Of a stretch of DNA of 64,000 nt, positions 52,584-61,872 are shown piece by piece. Location: assembly GCA_958296445.1 (NCBI GenBank), contig OY282565.1, forward strand, positions 847,936 through 911,935, given 5' to 3'. Source of the stretch: an uncultured Dehalococcoidia bacterium. Its GTDB lineage: Bacteria; Chloroflexota; Dehalococcoidia; Lucifugimonadales; UBA3495. The notes under the pieces were generated by a model, which saw nothing but the letters and a program-made list of their open reading frames with translations, was not told where the DNA came from and did no database searches. Both the position numbers and the translations under genes were made by a program. Each line of letters begins with the position of its first letter. Within the stretch, counting starts at the first letter, position 1.

Positions 52584-53801
52584 GTGTTTCAGCTTTTTCG
52601 CAAGAACCGAATGTGGCGGGCGCGGCCCCTCAAAAGCCGCTACCGCGTAGTCATCATCGGCGGGGGCGTGCATGGCCTCTCCACCGCCTACTACCTTACC
52701 AAGCTGGGCGTCAAGGACATCGCGGTTTTCGATAAGGGCTACCTAGGCGGCGGCGCCAGCGCCCGCACCACCGCCATCATCCGCTCCAACTACCTGACCC
52801 CCGAAGGCATACCTTTCTTTGACCAGAGCGTCAAACTATACGAGGGCCTAGCCAAAGAACTGAACTTCAACCTGCTGTTCAACCAGATGGGGCGCTTGGA
52901 CTTGGGCCATACCGACGCCGCAGTCTACGCCCTGCGGATGCGCACCGAATTTAACCGCATCCTAGGCGTGGACAGCCGGATGATTGGCCCCGCCGAAATC
53001 AAGCGGCTGGTGCCGTCAATGACCCTGCGCGAGGGGCTGCCCTACCCCATCATCGGCGCGCTGTACCATCCGCCCTGCGGCGTGATACGCCACGACGCCG
53101 TAGTCTGGGGATTCGGCCGCGGCGCCGACCGCGGCGGCGCGGAACTGCACCCCTTCACCGCAGTCACCGCCATAGACCGCGCCAATGGCCGCGTCACCGG
53201 CGTCGAAACCGGCCGGGGCCGCGTCGAGGCCGAAATCGTCCTTAACGCCACCGCCGGCTGGAGCAGCGACGTCGCCCGTCTGGCCGGCGTAGACCTCCCC
53301 CTAACCACCCACCCCTTACAGGCGATGGTCACCGAGCCGCTCAAGCCCTTCCTCGACAAAACCATATCCTCGGCCAACCTGCACGCCTACGTCTACCAGA
53401 CCGACCGGGGCGAAGTAGTCATCGGCGGCGGCGTTGACCCCTACCCGTCCTACAGTATGCGCTCGGCGCTGCTGCCGATGGAGCAACTGGCCGGCCACAC
53501 CCTAGAAATGTTCCCCTGCCTGTCCAACGTAAAAGTGCTGCGCCAATGGGCCGGGCTCTGCGATATGACCCCCGACTACGCCCCCATTATGGGCGCGGTA
53601 GACGGGCTGGACGGCTTCATCCTCTCCTGCGGCTGGGGCAGTTGGGGCTTCAAGGCCGCCCCCGCCGCCGGCCGCAACATCGCCGCCCTGATAGCCACCG
53701 GCAACACCCCCGACATCATCAAACCCTTCGCCCTCTCCCGCTTCCACCAAGGCCGTCTGGTAAACGAGCGAGCCGCCGCCCCCGCCGCCGCCATCCACTA
53801 G
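52584..53801 (+). CDS. mgdA: N-methylglutamate dehydrogenase subunit A (sarcosine oxidase beta-like)
   Basis: 405 residues with the FAD motif VVIIGGGVHGLSTAYYL at ~23-39, GGGASARTTAIIRSNY, GGVDPYPSY and the C-terminal CGWGSWGFKAAPAAGRNIA. This is the subunit carrying the covalent and catalytic flavin site in SoxB/MgdA. GTG 52584 has CGGAGGG just before. In known clusters mgdA is first; here it is last, after the inserted cassette. Confidence 0.86.
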   Translation: MFQLFRKNRMWRARPLKSRYRVVIIGGGVHGLSTAYYLTKLGVKDIAVFDKGYLGGGASARTTAIIRSNYLTPEGIPFFDQSVKLYEGLAKELNFNLLFNQMGRLDLGHTDAAVYALRMRTEFNRILGVDSRMIGPAEIKRLVPSMTLREGLPYPIIGALYHPPCGVIRHDAVVWGFGRGADRGGAELHPFTAVTAIDRANGRVTGVETGRGRVEAEIVLNATAGWSSDVARLAGVDLPLTTHPLQAMVTEPLKPFLDKTISSANLHAYVYQTDRGEVVIGGGVDPYPSYSMRSALLPMEQLAGHTLEMFPCLSNVKVLRQWAGLCDMTPDYAPIMGAVDGLDGFILSCGWGSWGFKAAPAAGRNIAALIATGNTPDIIKPFALSRFHQGRLVNERAAAPAAAIH

Positions 53802-53805
53802 CCAA

Positions 53806-54702
53806 ACAAATCCCCTCCCCCGCCGGGGGAGGGCTAGGGTGGGGGCGTCCCCCCACAAGGGCGTATGGATTCCCGCCGTCGCGGAAATAACGGGCACAAA
53901 TCCCCTCCCCTCCGGGTGAGGGTTAGGGTGGGGGCGTCCCCCCACAAGGGCGTATGGATTCCCGCATTCGCGGAAATAACGGGGACAAATCCCCTCCCCC
54001 GCCGGGAGAGGGCTAGGGTGGGGGCGTCCCCCCACAAGGGCGTATGGATTCCCGCCGTCGCAAGAATGACGAGGACAAATCCTCTCCCCCTCCGAGGGAG
54101 GGCTAGGGTGGGGGCGTCCCCCCGCAAGGGCGTATGGATCCCCGCCGTCGCAAGAATGACGGGGACAAATCCCCTCCCCCGCCGGGGGAGGGCTAGGGTG
54201 GGGGCGTCCCCCCGCAAGGGCGTATGGATCCCCGCCGTCGCGGGAATGACGGGGACAAATCCCCTCCCCCTCCGGGTGAGGGTTAGGGTGGGGTCGTCCC
54301 TCCGCAAGGGCGTATAGATTCCCGCCGTCGCGGAAATAACGGGTACAAATCCCCTCCCCCTCCGGGGGAGGGTTAGGGTGGGGGCGTCCCCCACAAGGGC
54401 GTATGGATTCCCGCCGTCGCGGAAATGACAAGGACAAATCCCCTCCCCCTCCGGGGGAGGGTAAGGGTGGGGGCGTCCCCCCACAAGGGCGTATAGATTC
54501 CCGCCGTCGCGGAAATAACGGGTACAAATCCCCTCCCCCGCCGGGGGAGGGCTGGGTGGGGGCGTCCCTCCGCAAGGGTGTATGGATTCCCGCCGTCGCG
54601 GAAATAACGGGGACAAATCCCCTCCCCCTCCGGAGGAGGGTTAGGGTGGGGGCATCCCTCCGCAAGGGCGTATGGATTCCCGCCGTCGCAGGAATGACGG
54701 GT
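53806..54702. repeat. Ten tandem units of 89-90 bp, each with two hairpins
   Basis: Units start at 53806, 53896, 53985, 54075, 54165, 54255, 54345, 54434, 54524 and 54613 with ACAAATCCCCTCCCC. Each carries CTCCCC-CCGGGGGAGGG (a hairpin), AGGGTGGGGGCGTCCC, AAGGGCGTATGGATTCCCGC and a REP-like GGATTCCCGCCGTCGCGG. There are no unique spacers, so it is not CRISPR. It fills the 942-bp gap between mgdA and the amidase; the open frames inside are repeat artefacts. Confidence 0.95.
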
Positions 54703-54743
54703 AGTTACGGAAACGACAGGCAAGAATAAGGAGGCACACCAAA

Positions 54744-56168
54744 ATGAGCGAAGACATCATCTACGCCGACGCAACCACCCTAGCCCGCCGCATCCGCGAG
54801 CGGGAACTGTCGCCGGTGGAAGTGACGCAGGCGCACCTAGAGCGCATCGAGGCGGTCAACCCCAAGCTCAACGCCCTCATCGCCTTCCCCGACGGCGTGA
54901 TGGAGCGGGCCCGCCAGGCCGAGGACGCCATAATGCGCGGCGAAACATGGGGGCCGCTCCACGGCGTACCCTTCACCGTCAAGGACTGCGTGGACACCGC
55001 CGGCGTGGTCACTACCCGCGGTTCCCGGCTGTTCGAGAACCACATCCCCGATTCCGACGCCACGGTGGTAAAGCGGCTGAAAGACGCCGGGGGCATCTTT
55101 ATCGCCAAGTCCAATATGCCCGAATTCGCCCTGTGGTGGGAAACCGACAACCTAGTCTACGGGCGCACCGAAAACCCCTGGATGATCGGGCGCACCCCGG
55201 GCGGCTCCAGCGGCGGAGAGGCCGCCGCCGTAGCCTCGGGAATGTCGCCCCTAGGCATCGGCAGCGACGTGGGCGGCTCCATCCGCGAACCCGCCAACTA
55301 CTGCGGCATCGTCGGCCTAAAGGCCACCCACGGGCGCATCCCCCTTACCGGCCACTGGCCCGAAACGCTGCTGCGCTTTATGCACGTCGGCCCCATCGTC
55401 CGCAGCGTGGGCGACGCCGCCCTCGCCCTGAGCCTGATGGCCGGCCCCGACGGCCTAGACCATTACGCCCTGCCCGTGCCGCTGCCCGGCCTGCCGCCCG
55501 CCCTGAGCTTGCCCGATGGCGGCCTGCGGGTGGCCTGGTGCGCCCAAGGCCCCTTCGCCCCGGTTCACCGCGAAGTGCAGGACACCGTGGCCGCCGCCGC
55601 CATCACCCTCGCCGAGCTGGGCTGCGACGTCGAGCAAGTGGATCTGGCCGGGTGGCAGGACTGGCCGGGACAGCAGATTTCCGCCCGCATATTCGCCGCC
55701 GAGGGCAGCCGATACCTAGACCCCATCATCGAAGGCCGCCGCGATCTGCTGGCCCCCTCGATGCAACGCCGCCTGAACATCCCCCTCCCGGAATACGGCG
55801 AATATCTGGAAGCGATGGAGCAGGTAGAACTGTTGCGGGCCAGTCTGGCCGCCCTGTTCACCCGGTTCGATGTGCTGCTCCTGCCTACCGGCCCGGTGGT
55901 CGCCCATCCCCACGACGCCCGCCGCCACGAAATCGCCCGGGCCCCCGATATGGTTGACACCGCCCCGCCCCGCCACGCCCTCACCTGCACCGTCCCCTTC
56001 GACCTCACCGGCTCCCCCGCCCTGTCCGTGCCTTTCGGCATAGGCGAGTGGGGCCTGCCCATCGGCGTCCAACTGGTGGGCCGCCACTTCGAGGAAACCG
56101 CCGTGCTACAAGCCGGTGCCGCCCTAGAGCAACTGTACGCCCCCAACCGGCGCCGCCCGCCCCTGTAG
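54744..56168 (+). CDS. Amidase signature family hydrolase
   Basis: 474 residues, with the triad Lys80 (TVKDCVD), Ser155 (PGGSSGGEA) and Ser179 (DVGGSIREP). It is distinct from the amidase at 3.8-5.2 kb: the motifs are alike but the C-terminal halves differ. GatA-like tRNA context is missing, so a small-molecule amide or acylamide is the likely substrate. ATG 54744 has AAGGAGG upstream. Downstream genes encode D-aminoacylases, suggesting amide and acyl amino acid use. Confidence 0.9.
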   Translation: MSEDIIYADATTLARRIRERELSPVEVTQAHLERIEAVNPKLNALIAFPDGVMERARQAEDAIMRGETWGPLHGVPFTVKDCVDTAGVVTTRGSRLFENHIPDSDATVVKRLKDAGGIFIAKSNMPEFALWWETDNLVYGRTENPWMIGRTPGGSSGGEAAAVASGMSPLGIGSDVGGSIREPANYCGIVGLKATHGRIPLTGHWPETLLRFMHVGPIVRSVGDAALALSLMAGPDGLDHYALPVPLPGLPPALSLPDGGLRVAWCAQGPFAPVHREVQDTVAAAAITLAELGCDVEQVDLAGWQDWPGQQISARIFAAEGSRYLDPIIEGRRDLLAPSMQRRLNIPLPEYGEYLEAMEQVELLRASLAALFTRFDVLLLPTGPVVAHPHDARRHEIARAPDMVDTAPPRHALTCTVPFDLTGSPALSVPFGIGEWGLPIGVQLVGRHFEETAVLQAGAALEQLYAPNRRRPPL

Positions 56169-56235
56169 CGTATGGGCATCCCGGCAACCGCGAAACGCCC
56201 CTATCCGCGCTATCCAGGCATAAGGAACAACGGAA

Positions 56236-57753
56236 ATGCCCAAAATCCTAATCCGGCTTTTCCTCAGCGTGTGCGCCTTTGTCCTGGCGCTGTCGGCGGC
56301 CTGCGGTTCCGAAACGCCGACAGCGCCAAGCCCCACCCTTGTCCCGGCGCCCACCCCCACCCCGGCGGCATCGCCCGAACCGGAACGGCAAACTCTGGCC
56401 GACATCTACAACGCCCTAGGGCAGCCCGCCTATCTGAAGCGGGGAGACTGGCTTAGCGACAAGCCCATCGGCGAATGGGCCGGCGTCATCACCAACAAAA
56501 ACGGCCCCGTCATTGAACTGGACATCGCCGGCATAGCGTTGAGCGGTGAAATCCCCCCGCAGTTGGGCAACCTAGTCAACCTGAAATGGCTGTCCCTCCG
56601 AAGGAACCGCTTGAGCGGTGAAATACCGCCGGAGCTGGGCAATCTAGTCAACCTGCGAGAGCTAAGACTCAACGGGAATCGGTTAAGCGGCGATATACCC
56701 CCGGAGTTGGGCAATCTGGTCAACCTGCGAGAGCTGCACCTCACCGAGAACCGGCTAAGCGGGCAGATACCGCCCGAGCTGGGCAACCTGTCCAACCTGC
56801 AAGAGCTGACCCTTGATTGGAACTGCATGAGTGGTGAGATACCCCCGCAGTTGGGCAACCTGCCCAACCTGCGATGGCTTAGCCTCTACGCGAACTGCTT
56901 GAGCGGTGAGATACCGCCGCAGTTAGGCAACCTGTCCAGCCTGCGACAGCTAACACTCGACTGGAACCAGTTAAGCGGGATGATACCCCCGGAGTTGGGC
57001 AACCTAGTCAATCTGGGATATCTGCATCTAGCCGAGAACCGATTGAGCGGTAAGATACCGCCAGAGTTGGCTAATCTGCCCAACCTGTCATACTTGGGTC
57101 TCAACGGGAACCTTTTGAGCGGCGAAATACCGCCGGAGTTGGGCAGCATGGCCGAGTTGGGAAATCTGGATCTCTCCGATAATCAGTTGAGCGGCGAGAT
57201 ACCGCCGGAGTTGGGCAGCATGGCCAACCTGCTAGGGCTGCGCCTCTACGGAAATCGTTTGAGTGGTGAAATACCGCCGGAGTTAGGCAATCTGGAATGG
57301 CTGTACCGGCTGGCCCTTTCCGATAATCAGTTGACCGGCGAGATACCGCCGCAGTTGGGCAACCTAGTCAACCTGGGAGTGCTGGATCTTTCCGGGAACC
57401 AGTTAAATGGCGAGATACCGCCGCAGTTGGGCAGCACGGCCAGACTGCAAGCGTTATACCTTAACGACAACCAATTGAGCGGCGAGATACCGCCGGAGCT
57501 GGGCAACCTAGTCAACCTAGGAGCGCTGGACCTTTCCGGGAACCAGTTAAGCGGGGGGATACCGCCGCAGTTGGGCAACATAGTCAATCTGCAATGGCTG
57601 TTCCTCAACGACAACCAGTTGAGCGGAGAGATACCCCCGGAGTTGGGCAACCTCGCCAAGCTGGAACGGCTGGAACTCGGCGGAAACCGGCTGAGCGGCT
57701 GTGTCCCGTCTCAATCGCCAACATTCAGATACGGCATCGGCCCGGACTGCTGA
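56236..57753 (+). CDS. Plant-type leucine-rich repeat lipoprotein
   Basis: 505 residues. The N-terminus has a signal peptide with hydrophobic core (LFLSVCAFVLAL) and a lipobox-like SAAC with Cys23, then a Pro/Thr/Ala linker to ~50. Residues ~55-100 form a cap (LADIYNALGQPAYL, WLSDKPIGEW). Sixteen 24-residue repeats follow with the consensus L-S-G-E-I-P-P-(E/Q)-L-G-N-L-x-N-L-x-x-L-x-L-x-x-N-x, the plant-specific LRR class. The protein ends with a short Cys-containing cap. It is probably surface-exposed and binds partners; the target is unknown. The 72-bp DNA repeats can change copy number. Confidence 0.9.
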   Translation: MPKILIRLFLSVCAFVLALSAACGSETPTAPSPTLVPAPTPTPAASPEPERQTLADIYNALGQPAYLKRGDWLSDKPIGEWAGVITNKNGPVIELDIAGIALSGEIPPQLGNLVNLKWLSLRRNRLSGEIPPELGNLVNLRELRLNGNRLSGDIPPELGNLVNLRELHLTENRLSGQIPPELGNLSNLQELTLDWNCMSGEIPPQLGNLPNLRWLSLYANCLSGEIPPQLGNLSSLRQLTLDWNQLSGMIPPELGNLVNLGYLHLAENRLSGKIPPELANLPNLSYLGLNGNLLSGEIPPELGSMAELGNLDLSDNQLSGEIPPELGSMANLLGLRLYGNRLSGEIPPELGNLEWLYRLALSDNQLTGEIPPQLGNLVNLGVLDLSGNQLNGEIPPQLGSTARLQALYLNDNQLSGEIPPELGNLVNLGALDLSGNQLSGGIPPQLGNIVNLQWLFLNDNQLSGEIPPELGNLAKLERLELGGNRLSGCVPSQSPTFRYGIGPDC

Positions 57754-57812
57754 ATCTCCCGCGCCCAAGCCCTTAACCCGGCCAAGCTCCCGTGGTTAAG
57801 ACGCTCCAAAGT

Positions 57813-58080
57813 GTGAGAAAATTGCGAAATCCCATCCCCCGGAGGGGGAGGGTTAGGGCGGGGGCGTCACCCGGCCGCCATTTCTCTGACACTTAGCCCT
57901 TGCCAACTCCGAATACACCTCTATAACATAATACCTGCAAAGCTCATACCCCCGGCCAGCCCGCAAACCGCCCCCAACCCGGCCCTCAAGCCAAAATGGT
58001 GGGAAATGGTGCCAAATGGCAGGGAAATCAAAAAAACCTGAAACCCCCAGAGCCGGCCGCCTATACGGGAACCCCCGCGC
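57813..58080. repeat. Copy of the 62.8-64 kb repeat family
   Basis: GAGAAAATTGCGAAAT, a CCCGGAGGGGGAGGG hairpin, CTGACACTTAGCCCTTGCCAA, ATACACCTCTATAACATAATA, AAATGGTGCCAAATGGCAGG and AATCAAAAAAA follow in the same order as in the segments at 63.0-63.3 and 63.5-63.8 kb. No gene in 57754-58221. Confidence 0.8.
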
Positions 58081-58221
58081 CGCAGACTCTTTGAGCGGCC
58101 CAGAACGACCGATGGCAATTAGAAATCTCGCGCAGCCGGAATAATTTTGACAGGCGCGGCCCGCGTGGTTAAACTCGCCACAGTGGATAACGGATGTTAC
58201 GAAAACTGAAAGGAGGCAATC

Positions 58222-59895
58222 ATGCCGGAATATGACCTCGTAATTCGCGGCGGCACCGTGGTTGACGGCACCGGCATCCCCCGGTTCCGCGGCGACTTGG
58301 CAATCAAGGATGGCCGGGTAGCGATGATTAGCGGGCGCATCGCCGCCGGCGGGGCCAAAGAACTGGACGCCAGCGGCTGCATCGTGGCCCCCGGCGCGGT
58401 AGACCTGCACACCCACTACGACGCGCAACTGAACTGGGATCCCTACGCCTCGCTGTCCGGGCAGTTCGGCGTCACCTCGCTGACCGTGGGGCAGTGCGGT
58501 TTCGGCTTCGCCCCGACGCGGGCCGAAGACCGCGACCTGAATATGCGGATGATGAACCGCATCGAAGCCATCCCCCTAGAATCAATGCGTCAAGGGATGC
58601 GCTGGGACTGGGAAACCTTCCCGGAATATATGGACAGCCTCGACCGGCAGGGCCTAGGCGTCAACGTCGGCTGCGTAGTGCCCTTCTCGCCTCTGCGCGG
58701 CTACGTGCTGGGTATGATACCGGCCCGGGAACGCACGTCGGTCACCGAGTCCGAACTGAACCAGATGAAGCAGATCCTGTACGACTCGATGAAGGCTGGC
58801 GCTTTCGGCATCTCGGCGGACAAGAACCTGGAAGACCGCCCGGAAGACGGTAGCTGGCTGCCCAGCCACGTAGCGTCCCGAGAGGAATTTCTGGCCTTGT
58901 CGCAGGTGTTGGGGCAGTTCGGCGTCGGGCATATCGGCTGGACCATCGGCATATCCGACGACCGCCCGGCCCAGCGGGATATGCTGGCCGAAATGGTGCG
59001 AATGAGCGGGCGCCCGCTCCACGTCATCCTCGGCGACGAGGAAGGCTACGATTGGCTCAAGGAAGTCCGCGAAGAAGGCTTGCCCGTCATCGCCCAAGAA
59101 GCCGCGGTTCCCATCATCTCCGAATTCAAGCTGTCCGAGTACAACCTGTTCGACTATATGCCTAGCTGGGTGCAGCCCCTGGTTGGGAGCAAGGAAGAGC
59201 GCATCGCCAAGCTATCCGAGGACGGCGTGCGCGTCGGAATGAAGCGGGATGTCATTGACCGCCCCCACCCGCGCACCGATTGGGCGCAGGTGCAGGTTGT
59301 CGAAGTGGCCCACGAGCGCAACCTGCAATACGAGGGCCTGAGCATCGCCGACATCGCCGCCGCCGAGGGCAAGGAACCGCTGGACGCCTTCCTCGACCTG
59401 GCCCTGGACGAAGACCTAGAAACGGAATTCGCCCATCCCGCCGGCGGGCGCGGCGACAGCGAAGCCGAGTACATTTCCAGCCCCTACTCCCACATCTCGG
59501 TGTCCGACGGCGGCGCCCATACCCGCTTCCTGATTAACAGCATCTGGCCGGTCTACTTCCTCGGCCACTGGATCCGGGAAAAGGGCTTGATGACCCTAGA
59601 GCAGGCCCACCAGAAAATGAGCGCCCTGCCCGCCTGGTTCTCCGATATGAAGAACCGCGGCACCCTGCGCGTAGGCGACCACGCCGACATAATGGTCTAC
59701 AATATGGACGAGCTCGGCTTCCTCTACGACAAGCCCCAGTTCGCCACCGACTTCCCCGGCGGGGAAAAGCGCCTCATCCAGATGCCCACCGGCATACGCT
59801 ACATCCTAGTCAACGGCGCCCTCACCTTCCAGGAAAACGAATGCACCGGGGCCCTGCCCGGCAAGCTGCTCCGCAGCTACGACCAGGTAGGCTAA
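58222..59895 (+). CDS. D-aminoacylase / N-acyl-D-amino-acid deacylase, copy 1
   Basis: A 557-residue amidohydrolase. The metal site starts HTHYDAQ at 63-69; further conserved parts are GQCGFGFAP, SADKNLEDRP and SDGGAHTRF near 435, and the C-terminal GDHADIMVYNMDEL is the closing amidohydrolase strand. It cleaves N-acyl groups from D-amino acids or related compounds; exact substrates are unknown. AAAGGAGG precedes ATG 58222. It is nearly identical to the next gene. Confidence 0.9.
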   Translation: MPEYDLVIRGGTVVDGTGIPRFRGDLAIKDGRVAMISGRIAAGGAKELDASGCIVAPGAVDLHTHYDAQLNWDPYASLSGQFGVTSLTVGQCGFGFAPTRAEDRDLNMRMMNRIEAIPLESMRQGMRWDWETFPEYMDSLDRQGLGVNVGCVVPFSPLRGYVLGMIPARERTSVTESELNQMKQILYDSMKAGAFGISADKNLEDRPEDGSWLPSHVASREEFLALSQVLGQFGVGHIGWTIGISDDRPAQRDMLAEMVRMSGRPLHVILGDEEGYDWLKEVREEGLPVIAQEAAVPIISEFKLSEYNLFDYMPSWVQPLVGSKEERIAKLSEDGVRVGMKRDVIDRPHPRTDWAQVQVVEVAHERNLQYEGLSIADIAAAEGKEPLDAFLDLALDEDLETEFAHPAGGRGDSEAEYISSPYSHISVSDGGAHTRFLINSIWPVYFLGHWIREKGLMTLEQAHQKMSALPAWFSDMKNRGTLRVGDHADIMVYNMDELGFLYDKPQFATDFPGGEKRLIQMPTGIRYILVNGALTFQENECTGALPGKLLRSYDQVG

Positions 59896-59931
59896 CCCCC
59901 CTCGATACCCCGCCCCCTCATACCCCGGTAA

Positions 59932-59970
59932 GGAAAGGCCCCGTCGAAATGGGCAGGGCCTTTCCCTTTT
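59932..59970 (+). terminator. Rho-independent terminator
   Basis: GGAAAGGCCC and GGGCCTTTCC form a 10-bp stem with a 14-base loop followed by CTTTT, 36 bp after the copy 1 stop. So the two D-aminoacylase genes are probably separate transcripts. Confidence 0.8.
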
Positions 59971-60124
59971 GAGCCAACAAAACGCAGCAACGCAACGCAT
60001 TTCGTAATAATACCCGCAACCCAATGCCGAAGTTTGACATATATTTACGCCAAGTCTAAACTGCCCTTGAACTGTACTTCTAACCCGCCGGAACCCGACA
60101 TTCCGGCTATATGGAGGCAAGAGT

Positions 60125-61801
60125 ATGCCCGAATTTGACCTTGTAATTCGCGGCGGCACCGTGGTTGACGGCACCGGCATCCCCCGGTTCCGCGGCGACG
60201 TGGCAATCAAAGACGGCCGGGTAGCGATGATTAGCGGGCGCATCGCCGCCGGCGGGGCCAAAGAACTGGACGCCAGCGGCTGCATCGTAGCCCCCGGCGC
60301 AGTAGACCTGCACACCCATTACGACGCGCAACTGAACTGGGATCCCTACGCCTCGCTGTCCGGCTGGTTCGGCGTCACCTCGCTGACCGTGGGGCAGTGC
60401 GGCTTCGGCTTCGCCCCCACGCGCCCCGAAGACCGCGACCTGAATATGCGGATGATGAACCGCATCGAAGCCATCCCCCTAGAATCAATGCGTCAAGGGA
60501 TGCGCTGGGATTGGGAAACCTTCCCTGAATATATGGACAGCCTCGACCGGCAAGGCTTGGGCGTCAACGTCGGCTGTCTGGTTCCCTTCTCGCCCTTGCG
60601 CGGCTACGTGCTGGGTATGATACCGGCCCGGGAACGCACGTCGGTCACCGAGTCCGAACTGAACCAGATGAAGCAGATCCTGTACGACTCGATGAAGGCC
60701 GGCGCTTTCGGCATTTCGGCGGACAAGAACCTAGAAGACCGCCCGGAAGACGGTAGCTGGCTGCCCAGCCACGTCGCCTCCAAGGAAGAATTCTTGGCCC
60801 TCTCTCAGGTAATGTCCCAATTTGGCGTCGGGCATCTCGGCTGGACTATCGGCATATCCGACGACCGCCCGGCCCAGCGGGATATGCTGGCCGAAATGGT
60901 GCGGATGAGCGGCCGCCCGCTCCACGTAGTCTTGGGCGACGATGAGGGCTACGATTGGCTGGAGCAGGTACGCGCCGAGGGGCTGCCGGTGGTGGCCCAG
61001 CTTGGTTCGGTGCCGACCATCTCCGAGTTCAAGCTGTCGGAGTACAACCTGTTCGACTATATGCCCAACTGGGTGCAGCCCCTGGTCGGCACCAAAGAAG
61101 AGCGCATCGCCAAGCTGTCCGAGGACGGCGTCCGCGTCGGAATGAAGCAGGACGTCATTGACCGCCCCCACCCGCGCACCGACTGGACCAGGCTGCAAGT
61201 CGTCGAAGTGGCCCACGAGCGCAACCTGAAGTACGAAGGGTTGAGCATCGCCGACATCGCCGAAGCGGAAGGAAAGGAACCGCTGGACGTCTTCATAGAC
61301 ATTGCCCTCGACGAAGACTTGGAGACCGAATTCGCCCATCCGTCCAACAACCGGGGCGACGAAGTCACCGGCGAAAGGCTCAAGAACCCCCACGTTCACA
61401 TCTCGGTGTCGGACGGTGGGGCGCATACCCGTTTCTTGGTCAACAGCGTCTGGCCGGTCTACTTCTTGGGCCACTGGATCCGCGACCGGGAGCTGATGTC
61501 CCTAGAGCAGGCCCATCACAAAATGAGCGCCCTGCCCGCCTGGTTCTCCGATATGAAGAACCGCGGCACCCTGCGCGTAGGCGACCACGCCGACATAATG
61601 ATCTACAACATGGACGAGCTGGGTCTGCTCTACGACAAGCCTCAGTTCGCCACCGACTTCCCCGGCGGAGAGAGGCGCCTAATCCAGATGCCCACCGGCA
61701 TACGCTACGTCCTAGTCAACGGCACAGTGACCTTCCAAGAAAACGAATGCACCGGGGCCCTACCCGGCAAACTGCTACGCAGCTACGACCAAGTAGGCTA
61801 A
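60125..61801 (+). CDS. D-aminoacylase / N-acyl-D-amino-acid deacylase, copy 2
   Basis: A 558-residue paralogue of copy 1. The same HTHYDAQ, SADKNLEDRP and SDGGAHTRF motifs are present; the first 230 residues are almost unchanged. Most differences fall at 275-300 and 405-425 (FAHPSNNRGDEVTGERLKNPH versus FAHPAGGRGDSEAE), i.e. away from the metal site but near a possible substrate lid. GGAGGCAAG precedes ATG 60125. Confidence 0.9.
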   Translation: MPEFDLVIRGGTVVDGTGIPRFRGDVAIKDGRVAMISGRIAAGGAKELDASGCIVAPGAVDLHTHYDAQLNWDPYASLSGWFGVTSLTVGQCGFGFAPTRPEDRDLNMRMMNRIEAIPLESMRQGMRWDWETFPEYMDSLDRQGLGVNVGCLVPFSPLRGYVLGMIPARERTSVTESELNQMKQILYDSMKAGAFGISADKNLEDRPEDGSWLPSHVASKEEFLALSQVMSQFGVGHLGWTIGISDDRPAQRDMLAEMVRMSGRPLHVVLGDDEGYDWLEQVRAEGLPVVAQLGSVPTISEFKLSEYNLFDYMPNWVQPLVGTKEERIAKLSEDGVRVGMKQDVIDRPHPRTDWTRLQVVEVAHERNLKYEGLSIADIAEAEGKEPLDVFIDIALDEDLETEFAHPSNNRGDEVTGERLKNPHVHISVSDGGAHTRFLVNSVWPVYFLGHWIRDRELMSLEQAHHKMSALPAWFSDMKNRGTLRVGDHADIMIYNMDELGLLYDKPQFATDFPGGERRLIQMPTGIRYVLVNGTVTFQENECTGALPGKLLRSYDQVG

Positions 61802-61827
61802 CCGCCCAGCACGGCAAGCCCAAACCC

Positions 61828-61858
61828 GAAAGGGGCGCAAACTTATGCGCCCCTTTCC
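61828..61858 (+). terminator. Terminator-like hairpin
   Basis: GAAAGGGGCGCA and TGCGCCCCTTTC make a 12-bp stem with a 7-base loop 26 bp after the copy 2 stop. There is no clear T run. Confidence 0.6.
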
Positions 61859-61872
61859 GTCCACGCCGATAT

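Noticed and set aside
48082..53801. Heterotetrameric sarcosine oxidase as the function of the four oxidase-like genes
   Set aside because: Possible by homology alone, but gmaS and all three mgs subunits on the same strand favour N-methylglutamate dehydrogenase; kept as the alternative.
53806..54702. CRISPR array
   Set aside because: The 90-bp units repeat over their full length; there are no unique spacers and no cas genes in the window.
53502..54729. Long open frames on both strands through the 90-bp array
   Set aside because: They arise because the array has few stops; they repeat every 30 residues and overlap mgdA on the other strand.
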